A DNA stretch of 39,125 nucleotides from Armatimonadetes bacterium UBA5352 (GCA_002411015.1 DHPY01000047.1:1-39125), one strand, 5' to 3'; counted from the stretch's first letter, positions 16,669-25,846 are shown. Numbers and translations are program-made. Notes: a model not told the origin generated them from the sequence alone.

Positions 16669-16701
16669 GAAGGCGGCCCGGCCTCACGCCGGGCCGCCTT
16701 C
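16669..16701 (+). terminator. Strong 14-bp hairpin after the glycosidase gene
   Basis: GAAGGCGGCCCGGC (16669-16682) pairs perfectly with GCCGGGCCGCCTTC (16688-16701) across a 5-base loop, 24 bases after the stop codon. There is no T-tract, but the stem is very stable, so it is likely a terminator or mRNA 3'-end stabiliser. Confidence 0.7.
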
Positions 16702-16715
16702 GCAGGTAGCTCCCT

Positions 16716-16868
16716 ATGCAATCTGAGATTCCGTTTGACAATCCAGGAATTCCCGCTATCGCTCTCCACGATCCCGCAGATCTCGACCAGTTCGGCCTTC
16801 TGGTACCCGAACGTACCGTGATCCGAGGACTGGAGATGCTGCTGGAGACGGAGGTATGTGAGCAATGA
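16716..16868 (+). CDS. Possible 50-residue small ORF coupled to the propeller gene
   Basis: An ATG at 16716 opens a 50-codon frame whose TGA overlaps the next gene's ATG (ATGA at 16865-16868). The product starts MQSEIPFDNPGIPAIAL and resembles nothing I know. Against it: the third-codon-position GC is near 50 percent, far below neighbouring genes, there is no clear ribosome-binding site, and a perfect -35 box lies inside it. It is most likely leader sequence, but the ATGA overlap makes translational coupling possible. Confidence 0.25.
   Translation: MQSEIPFDNPGIPAIALHDPADLDQFGLLVPERTVIRGLEMLLETEVCEQ
16735..16762 (+). promoter_or_regulatory. Candidate promoter for the first beta-propeller gene
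   Basis: TTGACA at 16735-16740 is an exact sigma70 -35 box. TATCGC at 16757-16762 follows after 16 bases and is a weak -10. The stretch is more AT-rich than its surroundings and lies just downstream of the hairpin terminator, in the right place to start transcription of the gene at 16865. Confidence 0.45.
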
Positions 16869-18799
16869 CCGGTACACCATCCAGCCGGTGGCGACTGCTG
16901 ACCGTCGCCCTGTCCGCCCTGATGGTGGTGATAGCCATGGCAGGTCCCGCCCCCGCTGCCGCTCAGGAGGAGCCGGAGGCGCCTCAGGCGCTCCATCCGG
17001 AGCTCTTCACGAACCTGGGCACCGCGGTGAGCCGTAACTCAATCTACAACCACGCGCTTGGCTACGACGCCGAGGGCCAGCCGCTGTACTTCCAGGCCTA
17101 CAAGGGAGAGCCGTGGATACTGCTGGTGATCGATCCGCTGACCGGCAGAACCGTCCAGCACACCTCCGATCACGTGGGCAACCCCTACGGCATCCACTTC
17201 GCCAGCAACGGGAAGCTCTACATCAGCACCGGCGGGAGCGGCCAGGATCGCCTCTACTGCTACGACCCGGCGGTCGGTGAGCTTGAGTACCTCGGCAGGC
17301 CCACTGAGACCGAGGATGTCGTCTGGACGCTCGCTGAAGGCGACGACGGTACCATCTGGGGCGGCACCTACCCGAACTCGAAGCTGATCTCCATCGATCC
17401 CGCCACGAACGAGATGCGCGACTGGGGCCGGATCTCGCCCACGCAGCCTTACGTGCGCTTCCTCGACGCGAAGGGCCCGTATGTCTACTGCAACTGCGGC
17501 CCGAGCCGCGCGGAAGTGTGGGCGTTCGACACGCGCACCGGCGAGAAGACCGAGATCCTCCCGGACCGACTGCGTCAGTACCTGCGCTATGGCTACGTGC
17601 AGAAGCGGGCCGATGGCGAAGTCTACCTTGAGGCCGGTGGTGAGAAGCTGCGCCTCAACGGGCTGGAGTTCGAGCCGGTGGATGAACTGCCGCCGACCGT
17701 CCCTGCGAACCACCAGGGACGGCCCGACCGGCAGATCCTCGTGATGCGCGATGGCACCATCATCACCGCCAACCACCAGACCGGCCAGGACCGGCGCTAC
17801 TTCATCCAGCAGCCCGGCGAAGAGCCGCGCGCGGTCTCCTTCGAGTATGAGGGCACGAAGACCGTGCTGTGGGCGCTTGAGGCGGCCCCCGATGGCCTGA
17901 TCTACGGCACCACCCGCAGCCCGATCACGCTGTTCAGCATCAACCCGACCACCGACGAGATCACCGTTCTCGGCGACCCCATCGGCGCGAACGGACAGGT
18001 CTACGGCTGGGTCTGGCATCAGGGCAAGCTCTACATGGCGGCCTATTCGGGCGGCACACTCACCGTATGGGACCCGGCGAAGCCGTGGCAGTTCGGGAGC
18101 GCTCCGGAGAGCAACCCACGCTTGCTCGGCACGCTCGACATCGGCCGCCCGGCGGCGCTGATCGTCGCGCCGGATGGCCAGCACCTGCTCTCCGGCGGCG
18201 TGCCCACCTACGGCGACGTCGGTGGCGTCATCACGATCGTCGATCCGGGTACGCAGCAGATCGAGGTCGTCCCCGAACTGCTCGGCACGCAGAGCATCGC
18301 CTCGATGCTCAGCGTCCCTGAGAGCGACCTCGTCTGCATCGGCACCACCTGGCGCGGTGGGTCGGCCTCTGAGGCGCCGAAGACGGACCCGCGCATCCTG
18401 TTGTGGGACTTCGCGACGCGCGAGATGGTCTACGAGGCAGTCCCCGTGCCTGGCGAGGACGGTATCGTGCAGATGGTGATGGTGGGCGATCTCGTCTACG
18501 CCACCACCGACGGCACCGGCTACCTAGTCGTGTTCGATCCGTACGAGCAGCGCGTGGTGCATAGCACCGAGCTTGGTTCCGGCCCGGGATGCCTCTTCGG
18601 CCTCGGCGAGAACCCTGCCGATGGCATGCTCTACGCGATCTCCGGCGACAGCATCGTCCGGATTGACCCCGAGAGCTATGAGATCGAGCTGCTTGGAACC
18701 TACCCCGGCCTCGACTGGGGCCTCGGGATCGCGGGCGACAGCATCTACATCTATGCCGGCTCTGACCTGATCAAGTTCAGCATTCCTCCGGTCGAGTAA
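16865..18799 (+). CDS. Secreted beta-propeller protein, paralogue 1
   Basis: A 644-residue protein with a signal peptide (core LLTVALSALMVVIAMA, cleavage near PAAAQ). The mature part is a series of roughly 45-60-residue blades of the 'dG.lY.gt....i...Dp.tge' type, for example 'EGDDGTIWGGTYPNSKLISI', 'WDPAKPW' and 'SNPRLLGTLDIGRP'. Counting by eye suggests seven or more blades, but the number is not certain. It shares several blade phrases and their order with the tandem genes at 34929 and 36883, so all three are one paralogous family. Beta-propellers of this style occur among polysaccharide lyases, lactonases and substrate-binding proteins. No catalytic residues can be assigned here. GGAGG at 16850-16854 supports the ATG. 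A terminator follows. Confidence 0.85.
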   Translation: MTGTPSSRWRLLTVALSALMVVIAMAGPAPAAAQEEPEAPQALHPELFTNLGTAVSRNSIYNHALGYDAEGQPLYFQAYKGEPWILLVIDPLTGRTVQHTSDHVGNPYGIHFASNGKLYISTGGSGQDRLYCYDPAVGELEYLGRPTETEDVVWTLAEGDDGTIWGGTYPNSKLISIDPATNEMRDWGRISPTQPYVRFLDAKGPYVYCNCGPSRAEVWAFDTRTGEKTEILPDRLRQYLRYGYVQKRADGEVYLEAGGEKLRLNGLEFEPVDELPPTVPANHQGRPDRQILVMRDGTIITANHQTGQDRRYFIQQPGEEPRAVSFEYEGTKTVLWALEAAPDGLIYGTTRSPITLFSINPTTDEITVLGDPIGANGQVYGWVWHQGKLYMAAYSGGTLTVWDPAKPWQFGSAPESNPRLLGTLDIGRPAALIVAPDGQHLLSGGVPTYGDVGGVITIVDPGTQQIEVVPELLGTQSIASMLSVPESDLVCIGTTWRGGSASEAPKTDPRILLWDFATREMVYEAVPVPGEDGIVQMVMVGDLVYATTDGTGYLVVFDPYEQRVVHSTELGSGPGCLFGLGENPADGMLYAISGDSIVRIDPESYEIELLGTYPGLDWGLGIAGDSIYIYAGSDLIKFSIPPVE

Positions 18800-18816
18800 C
18801 GCCCGTCCCTCCACGA

Positions 18817-18848
18817 GCGCCCCGGCCTCATCAGAGGTCGGGGCGTTT
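18817..18848 (+). terminator. Rho-independent terminator after propeller 1
   Basis: CGCCCCGGCCTC (18818-18829) pairs with GAGGTCGGGGCG (18834-18845) across the loop ATCA, with one G-U pair in 12. A short T-run (TTT) follows. It lies 18 bases after the stop codon and is the clearest intrinsic terminator in the window. Confidence 0.8.
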
Positions 18849-18879
18849 CGTCTGTACGCATGATTCCAGTGCGCCCCGT

Positions 18880-18908
18880 GGAACAATCGCCCATCGCGCC
18901 CAACGTTT
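18880..18908 (+). promoter_or_regulatory. Possible ECF-type promoter before the sigma gene
   Basis: GGAAC at 18880-18884 and CGTTT at 18904-18908 resemble the -35 and -10 elements used by many ECF sigma factors. This would fit autoregulation of the sigma gene about 100 bases downstream. The 19-base spacing is two or three bases longer than usual, so the call is weak. Confidence 0.25.
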
Positions 18909-19005
18909 CCGCCTCACATGGCCACTATGGAGATGACGCGGGTGCGCGCCCCGTGTCAGGGATCCCGGCCGCACCGTCATACCAGAACCGCCCGGATGGG
19001 ACTGA

Positions 19006-19641
19006 ATGCCCATGATACTGGCGCTGCTGAGCATCGAGCCGCCGACGGTGGCGGCGGACTCGGAGATGATCCGCGCACGCTTCAGGCGCGGCGACCGCGA
19101 GGTCTGGGACCGGCTCGTGCATGATGAGCACGGGCGCGTCTTCAACCTCCACCTGCGCCTGATCGGCGACCGCGAGGCCGCCGCCGACCTCACCCAGGAC
19201 ACCTTCGCCGAGGCCTGGCGCTGCGCCGGAAGCTACTCCGGCAACGCCCCGCCCCGCGCCTGGCTCTACGGAGTGGCCGCGAACGTCAGCCGCAACTGGC
19301 TGCGGCGCCAGGGCCGGCATGAGCCTGAGGACGAGGTGGATGAGACGCTGCCTGACCCGCAGCCGACCGCCGACGAGGTCGCGCTGCTGCGCGAGCGCAC
19401 CGACCTGGTGCTGCATGCGCTGCGCGAGCTGCCGGAGAGCTACCGGCGCACAGTGGCAATGCGCTACTTCGGCGGCCTGACGGGGCCGGAGATCGCGCAG
19501 ATCGAGGGCGTGGACGCAGGGACGATCCGCTGGCGCATACACGAAGCGAACAAGCGACTGTGGGCGCTGCTCGCGCCCGCGGTTGGAGAGGAGGGCGACG
19601 ATGGAGCAGGACAGGACGGAGAGCTTCGCATCGCCCCTTGA
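19006..19641 (+). CDS. ECF-family RNA polymerase sigma factor
   Basis: A 211-residue sigma70-family factor lacking regions 1 and 3, the ECF layout. Region 2 spans about residues 20-95 ('RLVHDEHGRVFNLHLRLIGD', 'DLTQDTFAEAWR'). Region 4 spans about 130-190 ('LRELPESYRRTVAMRYFGG', then the helix-turn-helix 'GPEIAQIEGVDAGTIRWRI'). It would direct RNA polymerase to GGAAC-type promoters in response to an envelope or stress cue. The ATG at 19006 follows GGATGGG. The last 41 bases overlap the DUF4349 membrane protein gene, which strongly suggests co-translation and a regulator-sensor relation. The acidic tail after residue 195 is not part of the conserved fold. Confidence 0.95.
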   Translation: MPMILALLSIEPPTVAADSEMIRARFRRGDREVWDRLVHDEHGRVFNLHLRLIGDREAAADLTQDTFAEAWRCAGSYSGNAPPRAWLYGVAANVSRNWLRRQGRHEPEDEVDETLPDPQPTADEVALLRERTDLVLHALRELPESYRRTVAMRYFGGLTGPEIAQIEGVDAGTIRWRIHEANKRLWALLAPAVGEEGDDGAGQDGELRIAP

Positions 19642-20815
19642 CGAGGTGCTGGAGAGCATCCCGCAGGAGGACCCACCGCAGGACCTGGAGCAGCGCTGCC
19701 TTGATGCCCTGGGGACTGCCACGGCTGAGGCACCGGCTCACCCGAACTGGTGGCTGCCGGTGCGCAATGTGATCGCTGTCGCGGCCGCACTGGTGCTGGT
19801 GGTGGGCGCGGTCAGCTTCATGGGGAGCCCGGGGCTTAAGGCCAGAGAGCACGCGCGGCTCGCGAGTGACTCAACCGCCATGGAGGCGCCACCGCCACCG
19901 TCCCCGCCCGGCATGCCCGGCGGAATGGTGGCAGAGCAGACCGAGCCGGCGCCTGCCATGCCCGCCCCCGCGCCCGTGGGGGATGCGTACGTCGCCTACG
20001 ATGAGAGCGCCCAGGCCGAGCAGCCTGCGCCGGCCCCGGGGATGGTCCTTGGTGTTGAGCAGCGGACGCTGCGCATTCCACCGCGCGGTGACGCCGCCGA
20101 TGTGGTGGCAGGCGGCGCGGTCCGGCAGACCCAGGCGATCCCGCAGGCCCCGGAGGTCGAGGATCCGTGGCGCGACCTCTCCGGCGATCGGCAGGTTGTC
20201 ACCACCAAGGAGCTTGACCTGGAGGTCGCCGAGGTCGAGAGCGCCTGCGACGAGGCGCGCGCGATCGTGCAGAAGCATGGCGGCTTCATCGCCAGCGACC
20301 GCGTGCAGATCGCCGAGGACGAGCCGGATGAGGCGCACCTGACGATCCGCCTGCCCGCAGCGAACTTCGAGTCGGCAATCACCGATCTGCGGGAGCTTGG
20401 CGAGGTGACACGGCTGATGGGGGAGAGCGTGGACGTGACTGAGCAGTACTATGAGGAGGGCGCCGATATCCGCGAGAGCGCCGACCGCGAGCAGTGGCTG
20501 ATCGAGCGCCTGGAGAACGCGAGGACGGAGGCGCAGAAGCGGCAGCTTCGCCAGCAGCTCAACCAGCTTCGTGCGGAGATGAAGCAGGAGAAGGAGATCC
20601 TGACGCAACTGGCGGAGCAGACGCACTGGCCGGTGCTGGAGCTGGCGCTGATGGAGGCCTCGGGCCCCGGCGAGTTCCTCTCACGGACCTTCGCGGGGAG
20701 CCTGAAGGCTCTGGCGTGGGTGGGCGCGACGGCGATCATCTGGGTGCCGCTGGTTGTGCTGCTGACGCTCTTCTGGCGCCGCCTGGTGCCGCCTGCGCCG
20801 AGGGATCACGCCTGA
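19601..20815 (+). CDS. DUF4349 membrane protein, putative anti-sigma partner
   Basis: A 404-residue protein. Residues 1-53 are an acidic cytoplasmic segment, 54-74 a membrane helix ('VIAVAAALVLVVGAV'), and about 90-160 a Pro/Ala/Met-rich linker. About 200-395 is a DUF4349 domain: 'VTTKELDLEVAEVESACDEA', 'TIRLPAANFESAI', a charged coiled coil near 295-340, and a C-terminal membrane helix ('LAWVGATAIIWVPLVVLLTL'). DUF4349 proteins are envelope proteins of unclear function. The position, one cytoplasmic tail followed by a membrane helix just behind an ECF sigma gene, suggests an anti-sigma role. I see no HxxxCxxC zinc motif, so this is inference. An upstream TTG (19583) is in frame, but ATG 19601 has AGGAGGG at the right distance. 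Confidence 0.87.
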   Translation: MEQDRTESFASPLDEVLESIPQEDPPQDLEQRCLDALGTATAEAPAHPNWWLPVRNVIAVAAALVLVVGAVSFMGSPGLKAREHARLASDSTAMEAPPPPSPPGMPGGMVAEQTEPAPAMPAPAPVGDAYVAYDESAQAEQPAPAPGMVLGVEQRTLRIPPRGDAADVVAGGAVRQTQAIPQAPEVEDPWRDLSGDRQVVTTKELDLEVAEVESACDEARAIVQKHGGFIASDRVQIAEDEPDEAHLTIRLPAANFESAITDLRELGEVTRLMGESVDVTEQYYEEGADIRESADREQWLIERLENARTEAQKRQLRQQLNQLRAEMKQEKEILTQLAEQTHWPVLELALMEASGPGEFLSRTFAGSLKALAWVGATAIIWVPLVVLLTLFWRRLVPPAPRDHA

Positions 20816-20840
20816 CGCGCGCCGCCACACCCTGCCGTGG

Positions 20841-20898
20841 GGCGGGCTTCCAGCCCGCCAGCCGCACACCGCGGCCCCGCCGACATCGGCGGGGCCGC
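20841..20898 (+). terminator. Pair of adjacent strong hairpins
   Basis: GGCGGGCT (20841-20848) pairs with AGCCCGCC (20852-20859) over a 3-base loop. Twelve bases later GCGGCCCCGCCG (20871-20882) pairs with CGGCGGGGCCGC (20887-20898) over ACAT. The second is followed by CTTCCTG rather than a T-run. They sit 25-80 bases after the DUF4349 stop and probably end the sigma operon. The first hairpin could also be a dispersed palindromic repeat. Confidence 0.65.
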
Positions 20899-20949
20899 CT
20901 TCCTGAAGAGCCTCGGCAGCTTCGGGAGGAGTATTCGAGGAGTGCGGCG

Positions 20950-20992
20950 TATACTTCTATGGAACACTGCATCATGGAACTGACTGCCAGTC
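20950..20992 (+). promoter_or_regulatory. Candidate promoter/operator region of the SDR gene
   Basis: TATACT at 20950-20955 is a good -10 hexamer but has no matching -35. Downstream are two copies of ATGGAAC (starting 20959 and 20974) and the 11-base palindrome GACTGCCAGTC (20982-20992), just before the start at 21015. The palindrome would lie in the transcript leader and could be an operator. Weak evidence. Confidence 0.3.
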
Positions 20993-21014
20993 GCAACGAG
21001 GGAACAATCGGGCC

Positions 21015-22016
<1,002 letters not shown>

Positions 22017-22091
22017 CCTCCCGCACCAGCAGGGCGAACTGATGGCGAGCCGCTCCACACGGGCCATATCCGCATAGAGGGGTCCTTTTGC

Positions 22092-23015
22092 ATGGCGCCT
22101 GACACGAGCGATTCCACTGACCGCGCGGGCGAAGTCACGCAGGATCGGCGATCGTTCATCACCACACTGGCCGGCCTGGGGGCGCTGGCCGTCGGGGCAA
22201 CCGCGGCCTCAGCCGCACCAGCCCTCGGGCGAGCGACTCAGATCAGCGCGGCCGGTCAGTTGGCGCGCTCCAGCGCGGCGCTGACGCTGCAGAGGGTGCC
22301 GAAGCTCCAGCGTCTCACCGCCGCCAGGCGGCCCGCGAACCTCCCTGCCCCGCCGCCGGCGGTCGTCGGCGAGCCGCCGCTTCCATCCACCCGGCAGCGG
22401 CTATTGCAGGGGCTCTTCGGCCCGGGCACAGGCCTCAATGCCTCATCATTCCGCCTCTCCAGTGCCGGAGGCGTCTGGGGGCACTCGGCGCCGCTCACCC
22501 AGGTCATGAGCATCAACCCGCTCGCGCAGGCCTACGCCGCCGGGATCACGCTCACGCCCGGCGGCTGCCAGTACGCGCCGGGCAGCGGCTATCAGAGCCC
22601 CGGCGGCTCCGCGCCGCTCAGCTTCCACACGATGCAGGCATCGGTTGATCCACTCACGTGGGGCAACAAGCTGCAACTCCTGACAGCGAAGATGAACGAG
22701 GTGTTCAACTTCTTCTTCGCAGTCTTCCTGGCTACACCCGGCGCCCCCAATCAGGTGCTCCCGTACGTGCTTGAACTCTCCATGGAGCCCTTCGACCCCG
22801 CCTTCGAGGTGTTCGCTGCATCAACCGGACCATCAGGCCAGTACCAGGCCGCGCAAGTCAGCTTCGTCGCCACTACCGACGGCACCCGCATGGCGCTGGT
22901 GGAGCTGCCTGGCTGTGATGGCCTTGAGGGCCCCGTCCACTCGCTCTTCTTCAGGCGCGGTAACGCGGACGCGCTCTTCACGACCTTCAACTGGCTGAAC
23001 GTGATGGCGCTGTAG
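22092..23015 (+). CDS. Tat-exported protein of unknown function
   Basis: A 307-residue protein. Residues 18-45 form a twin-arginine signal: 'QDRRSFITTLAGLGALAVGA' has Arg-Arg-x-Phe-Ile and a mildly hydrophobic core ending at an Ala-rich cleavage region, implying export in a folded state. A Pro/Ala/Arg-rich linker follows (50-95), then a region with 'GGCQYAPGSGYQSPGG' and a C-terminal compact part ending 'LFTTFNWLNVMAL'. I recognise no family. Tat export often means a bound cofactor, but no metal or haem motif is visible. It starts 75 bases after the SDR gene on the same strand and shares a bidirectional hairpin terminator with the convergent lipoprotein gene. Confidence 0.75.
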   Translation: MAPDTSDSTDRAGEVTQDRRSFITTLAGLGALAVGATAASAAPALGRATQISAAGQLARSSAALTLQRVPKLQRLTAARRPANLPAPPPAVVGEPPLPSTRQRLLQGLFGPGTGLNASSFRLSSAGGVWGHSAPLTQVMSINPLAQAYAAGITLTPGGCQYAPGSGYQSPGGSAPLSFHTMQASVDPLTWGNKLQLLTAKMNEVFNFFFAVFLATPGAPNQVLPYVLELSMEPFDPAFEVFAASTGPSGQYQAAQVSFVATTDGTRMALVELPGCDGLEGPVHSLFFRRGNADALFTTFNWLNVMAL

Positions 23016-23036
23016 GCGGCGGCAGGGCCGCCTACA
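23011..23036. terminator. Bidirectional hairpin spanning both convergent stop codons
   Basis: TGTAGGCGGC (23011-23020) pairs perfectly with GCCGCCTACA (23027-23036) over GGCAGG. The left arm contains the stop codon of the Tat protein gene and the right arm, on the other strand, that of the lipoprotein gene. One hairpin thus serves both transcripts. Confidence 0.7.
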
Positions 23037-25302
23037 GAAGCTCGTCCAGCGCGCGCCCGATCGCCTCACGGCGCTCGGTGATGAAGTCCGCGTCCGTGCC
23101 CACCGCGTACTCCTCCGCGAACTGCTCCGGCACCTCCAGCAGCGCCGCATGCGGCGAGTTCGGCGTGTCCGCCAGCGCCTCGCGCAGAAGCAGCAGGTAC
23201 TCGTAATCCTCCATGCCCTCCCGCAGGATCTCCAGCCGCTGCGAGCCCCACGGGCGACCGTCTAAGCCCGGGTAGATCAGGTTGCCGATCCCGTTATGCC
23301 CGCCATGGCCCGCGGGGTCGAGCGCCTCCCAGATGGTCTCGCCCGGCTGAGGATCGAAGGCCGCGGGCGTGTTCGGCTTCCGCCAGCTTGACTGAATGCT
23401 CCAGTAGAGGATGCCATCCAGATCATACTTGAAGGTCAGCCACGGCATGCTGCGCGCCGAGGCCGAGGGCATGTCGAGGTCGAAGAAGTGCCCGACCGAG
23501 TACCACCAGCAGTCCTCGCCGCGCTCGTGCGCCTCCTGCACGTCCTCCGGCCGCGTCTGCCCGACGATCGGGCACCAGATGTCCACGCTGCCGTCGAAGG
23601 CCCGGTCCACCGGGCGCGTCAGCACGATCATCCGGCGCATCCTCGGGAAGCGCTCGCCGATGATCTGTGCGCGGCGGTTGATCTCGTCGGTCACCGACTG
23701 CTTCTCCGCGGGCTCGTCGGCGAGGTAGACGATCGCCTCATCGTACAGATCGCGCTCGGCCAGCACCTGGTCCCACGCCGCCAGTTCATCCAGCGACTGC
23801 TGGAAGTACTCCTCCTCAGCCCGCACGCCGCCGGAGTAGACGTACTTGATGACGAACGCGTTCATCCCGCCGGCGAGCGTCTCATCGAGGTCCTCGACCG
23901 GCGGCTGCATCGTCCCGTAGAGCGAAGTCGGGTTCAGCCGGTGCTCCAGCCAGAAGCTGTAGTAGTCGCTCTTCAGCTCGTCCCAGGTCAGCTTCTTCCC
24001 CCGATACCACGCGTCCACAAGCTGGCTGGAGACCGAGAATACGTTCGGGAGCGAAGCGCGGCTCGGCAGAGCAAAGTCCCAGACAGTGACTCGTACCGGC
24101 ACCGTCATCTGCGGCAGGCCCTCCGCGCTGATGTGGACCGCGGTCTCGTACTCCCCTGCAGGTGCGTCCTCCGGGATCGCCACCGTCAGCCAGACCGGCT
24201 GCACCTCGCCCTGCGGGAGATCGAAGGGCGCGACCGGACTGATGCCGTCCGGCCAGAGACCTACGTGGTGGGTGAGCCCAGGAGCGCTCCTCGTGCGCAC
24301 ATAGCAGACCAGCCCCGGCTCGACAGCGCCCTCGAGCGTCGTCGGCCCGGTGAACGGATCAACCGAGACCTCGACGCCCGTGAGGTCGCGGTCGAGCGCC
24401 GCGAGCACCACCTGGCCGCTCTCGCGCTCATTGCGGGCGCAGGAGAGCCGCAGTTCCTCCGCAGCGTCGGCAGGCCAGATGTGCCGGAAGACCTGCGTCA
24501 TCGCGCCGACGGCGCCCACGGCTGCCGGAGCAGTCCGCTCGCCGAGTCGCGCGAAGCTCACTTGCGCCTCGGCATCGTACGCGGCCGACTGCAGCGGCCC
24601 GAAGCGCTCCTCCATCTGCCGCCACTGCGCCTCAGTGATCTCGCCGTCGCCTGCTACGAGCGTCGCGAACTGCGCGGCCTCTGTGTCCGCTGCCGAGAGC
24701 GCCGGCGGGAGCGGCATGACCTCGGCGGCCTCGCCCGCAAGCCCCGCCAGCCGCTCGCTCAGCCACGCGTAGCGCTCCACGTTCTGCTCCACGAGGCGCG
24801 GGATGCGGCTGCTGCCGTAGAGGCTGAAGCGGTTGATCGCGGTCCACTGCGTGTTGTACAGGCTCAGCACTTCCAGGCGGACGTAGCGCGCCTCTACAGG
24901 CTTCTCCAGCACGGTGAACCAGAAGTTGCCCTCAACCGGGCCCGCGTCACGCACCTCGATCGTGCGCGACCACTCACCCGGCTCCATCCCGAAGCTGATG
25001 TCGAAGTCGTCGGGGCCGCCGTCGGCGTAGCGGCGGTAGAGTTCGACGGCCTTGATGCTGCGCACCTGGCCGAGGTCAAGCTCGAACCAGTTCGGCACCG
25101 CTCCGGGGTAGGAGAGATGGCTGCCATCGCCGATGGCCGCGCGCACGTCGTACGGCGCCGGGTTCACGCCCTCCGAGACGGCGTGCACCGTGGTGCCGCT
25201 GTCAACGTGTGCGAAGTCCACCGCTTCGGCCGCAAGGGGGCCGCCGGCCTTGCAGCCGACGCAGCAGATCACCAGCATCGAGAGGAGCTTCATCAGACGC
25301 AT
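23032..25302 (-). CDS. Lipoprotein glycoside hydrolase candidate (discoidin + DUF4091/GH123-like)
   Basis: A 756-residue lipoprotein: MRLMKLLSMLVICCVGCKAGG has a lipobox ending at Cys (VGC). Residues about 30-170 look like an F5/8 type C (discoidin, CBM32-like) module ('NWFELDLGQVRSIKAVELYR', 'YVRLEVLSLYNTQW'). The C-terminal half carries the DUF4091 pattern, now described as the GH123 catalytic domain ('PQMTVPVRVTVWDFALP', 'YLADEPAEKQS', 'DGILYWSIQSSW'). The Asp-Glu pair in 'YLADEPA' agrees with the Asp-Glu catalytic pair of GH123 beta-N-acetylgalactosaminidases. Specificity for GalNAc is not assured. ATG 25302 follows AAGGATGG; 25311 is an alternative. Nineteen bases separate it from the upstream arsC stop, so co-transcription is possible. 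Confidence 0.82.
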   Translation of the reverse strand: MRLMKLLSMLVICCVGCKAGGPLAAEAVDFAHVDSGTTVHAVSEGVNPAPYDVRAAIGDGSHLSYPGAVPNWFELDLGQVRSIKAVELYRRYADGGPDDFDISFGMEPGEWSRTIEVRDAGPVEGNFWFTVLEKPVEARYVRLEVLSLYNTQWTAINRFSLYGSSRIPRLVEQNVERYAWLSERLAGLAGEAAEVMPLPPALSAADTEAAQFATLVAGDGEITEAQWRQMEERFGPLQSAAYDAEAQVSFARLGERTAPAAVGAVGAMTQVFRHIWPADAAEELRLSCARNERESGQVVLAALDRDLTGVEVSVDPFTGPTTLEGAVEPGLVCYVRTRSAPGLTHHVGLWPDGISPVAPFDLPQGEVQPVWLTVAIPEDAPAGEYETAVHISAEGLPQMTVPVRVTVWDFALPSRASLPNVFSVSSQLVDAWYRGKKLTWDELKSDYYSFWLEHRLNPTSLYGTMQPPVEDLDETLAGGMNAFVIKYVYSGGVRAEEEYFQQSLDELAAWDQVLAERDLYDEAIVYLADEPAEKQSVTDEINRRAQIIGERFPRMRRMIVLTRPVDRAFDGSVDIWCPIVGQTRPEDVQEAHERGEDCWWYSVGHFFDLDMPSASARSMPWLTFKYDLDGILYWSIQSSWRKPNTPAAFDPQPGETIWEALDPAGHGGHNGIGNLIYPGLDGRPWGSQRLEILREGMEDYEYLLLLREALADTPNSPHAALLEVPEQFAEEYAVGTDADFITERREAIGRALDELL

Positions 25303-25321
25303 GCCAACCATCCTTGCCAGC

Positions 25322-25783
25322 CTAAAGTCGAACTGCCTCGCCTTCGTCATTGAGCGCCTCACCGGTCTCGATGAGGTGCTCGACGCGGCGGCGGATCTCA
25401 TCGCGGATCGCCCGGAAGACCGCCAGGCGCTCATCCTCAGAGCCTTCGGCCGCGGCCGGGTCCTCCAGCGACCAGTGCACGTTCTCGCGCGCGCCGAGGA
25501 ACATCGGGCATGACTGGCGCGCGTTGTCGCACACGGTGATCACCAGATCGAACTCCTGGTCATCATACACGCCCAGGTCCTTCGGCTGCTGCGCGGAGAT
25601 GTTTATCCCGGCCTCGCTCATTGCCTTCACCGCCAGCGGATTGACGCGACCGGCCGCTTCGCTGCCTGCGGAGTGTGCTTCGAAGCGCCCGCCGCCAAGC
25701 TCCCTCAGGAAGCCCTCCGCCATCTGGCTGCGGGCGGAGTTGCCGGTGCACAACACCAGTATCCGCTTCGTTTCCTGCCGCAT
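25322..25783 (-). CDS. arsC: Arsenate reductase, thioredoxin-coupled (LMW-PTP fold)
   Basis: A 153-residue enzyme that reduces arsenate to arsenite using an intramolecular cysteine cascade and thioredoxin. The P-loop CTGNSARS (Cys12, C-x5-R) starts the active site. Cys85 and Cys92 in 'VCDNARQSCP' match the second and third redox cysteines, with spacing of 73 and 7 residues, close to the 72 and 7 of the Staphylococcus enzyme. The frame stays open upstream through the repeat element, but GGAGG 8 bases before ATG 25783 decides the start. No arsenite pump or ArsR regulator is adjacent. The downstream neighbour is an unrelated secreted glycosidase, so it seems a solitary resistance gene. A plain protein tyrosine phosphatase is less likely because the cysteine triad is intact. 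Confidence 0.93.
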   Translation of the reverse strand: MRQETKRILVLCTGNSARSQMAEGFLRELGGGRFEAHSAGSEAAGRVNPLAVKAMSEAGINISAQQPKDLGVYDDQEFDLVITVCDNARQSCPMFLGARENVHWSLEDPAAAEGSEDERLAVFRAIRDEIRRRVEHLIETGEALNDEGEAVRL

Positions 25784-25846
25784 GCTGTCACCTCCACTTG
25801 TGTTTCCGGCTGCACTCCCTTTCCCTGCATGTCGCCTCCTTCCTTC

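Noticed and set aside
23488..25353. A 621-codon + strand open frame opposite the GH123-like lipoprotein gene
   Set aside because: GC-rich antisense frame with atypical Arg/His/Asp composition; the - strand reading has a lipobox and clear domains.
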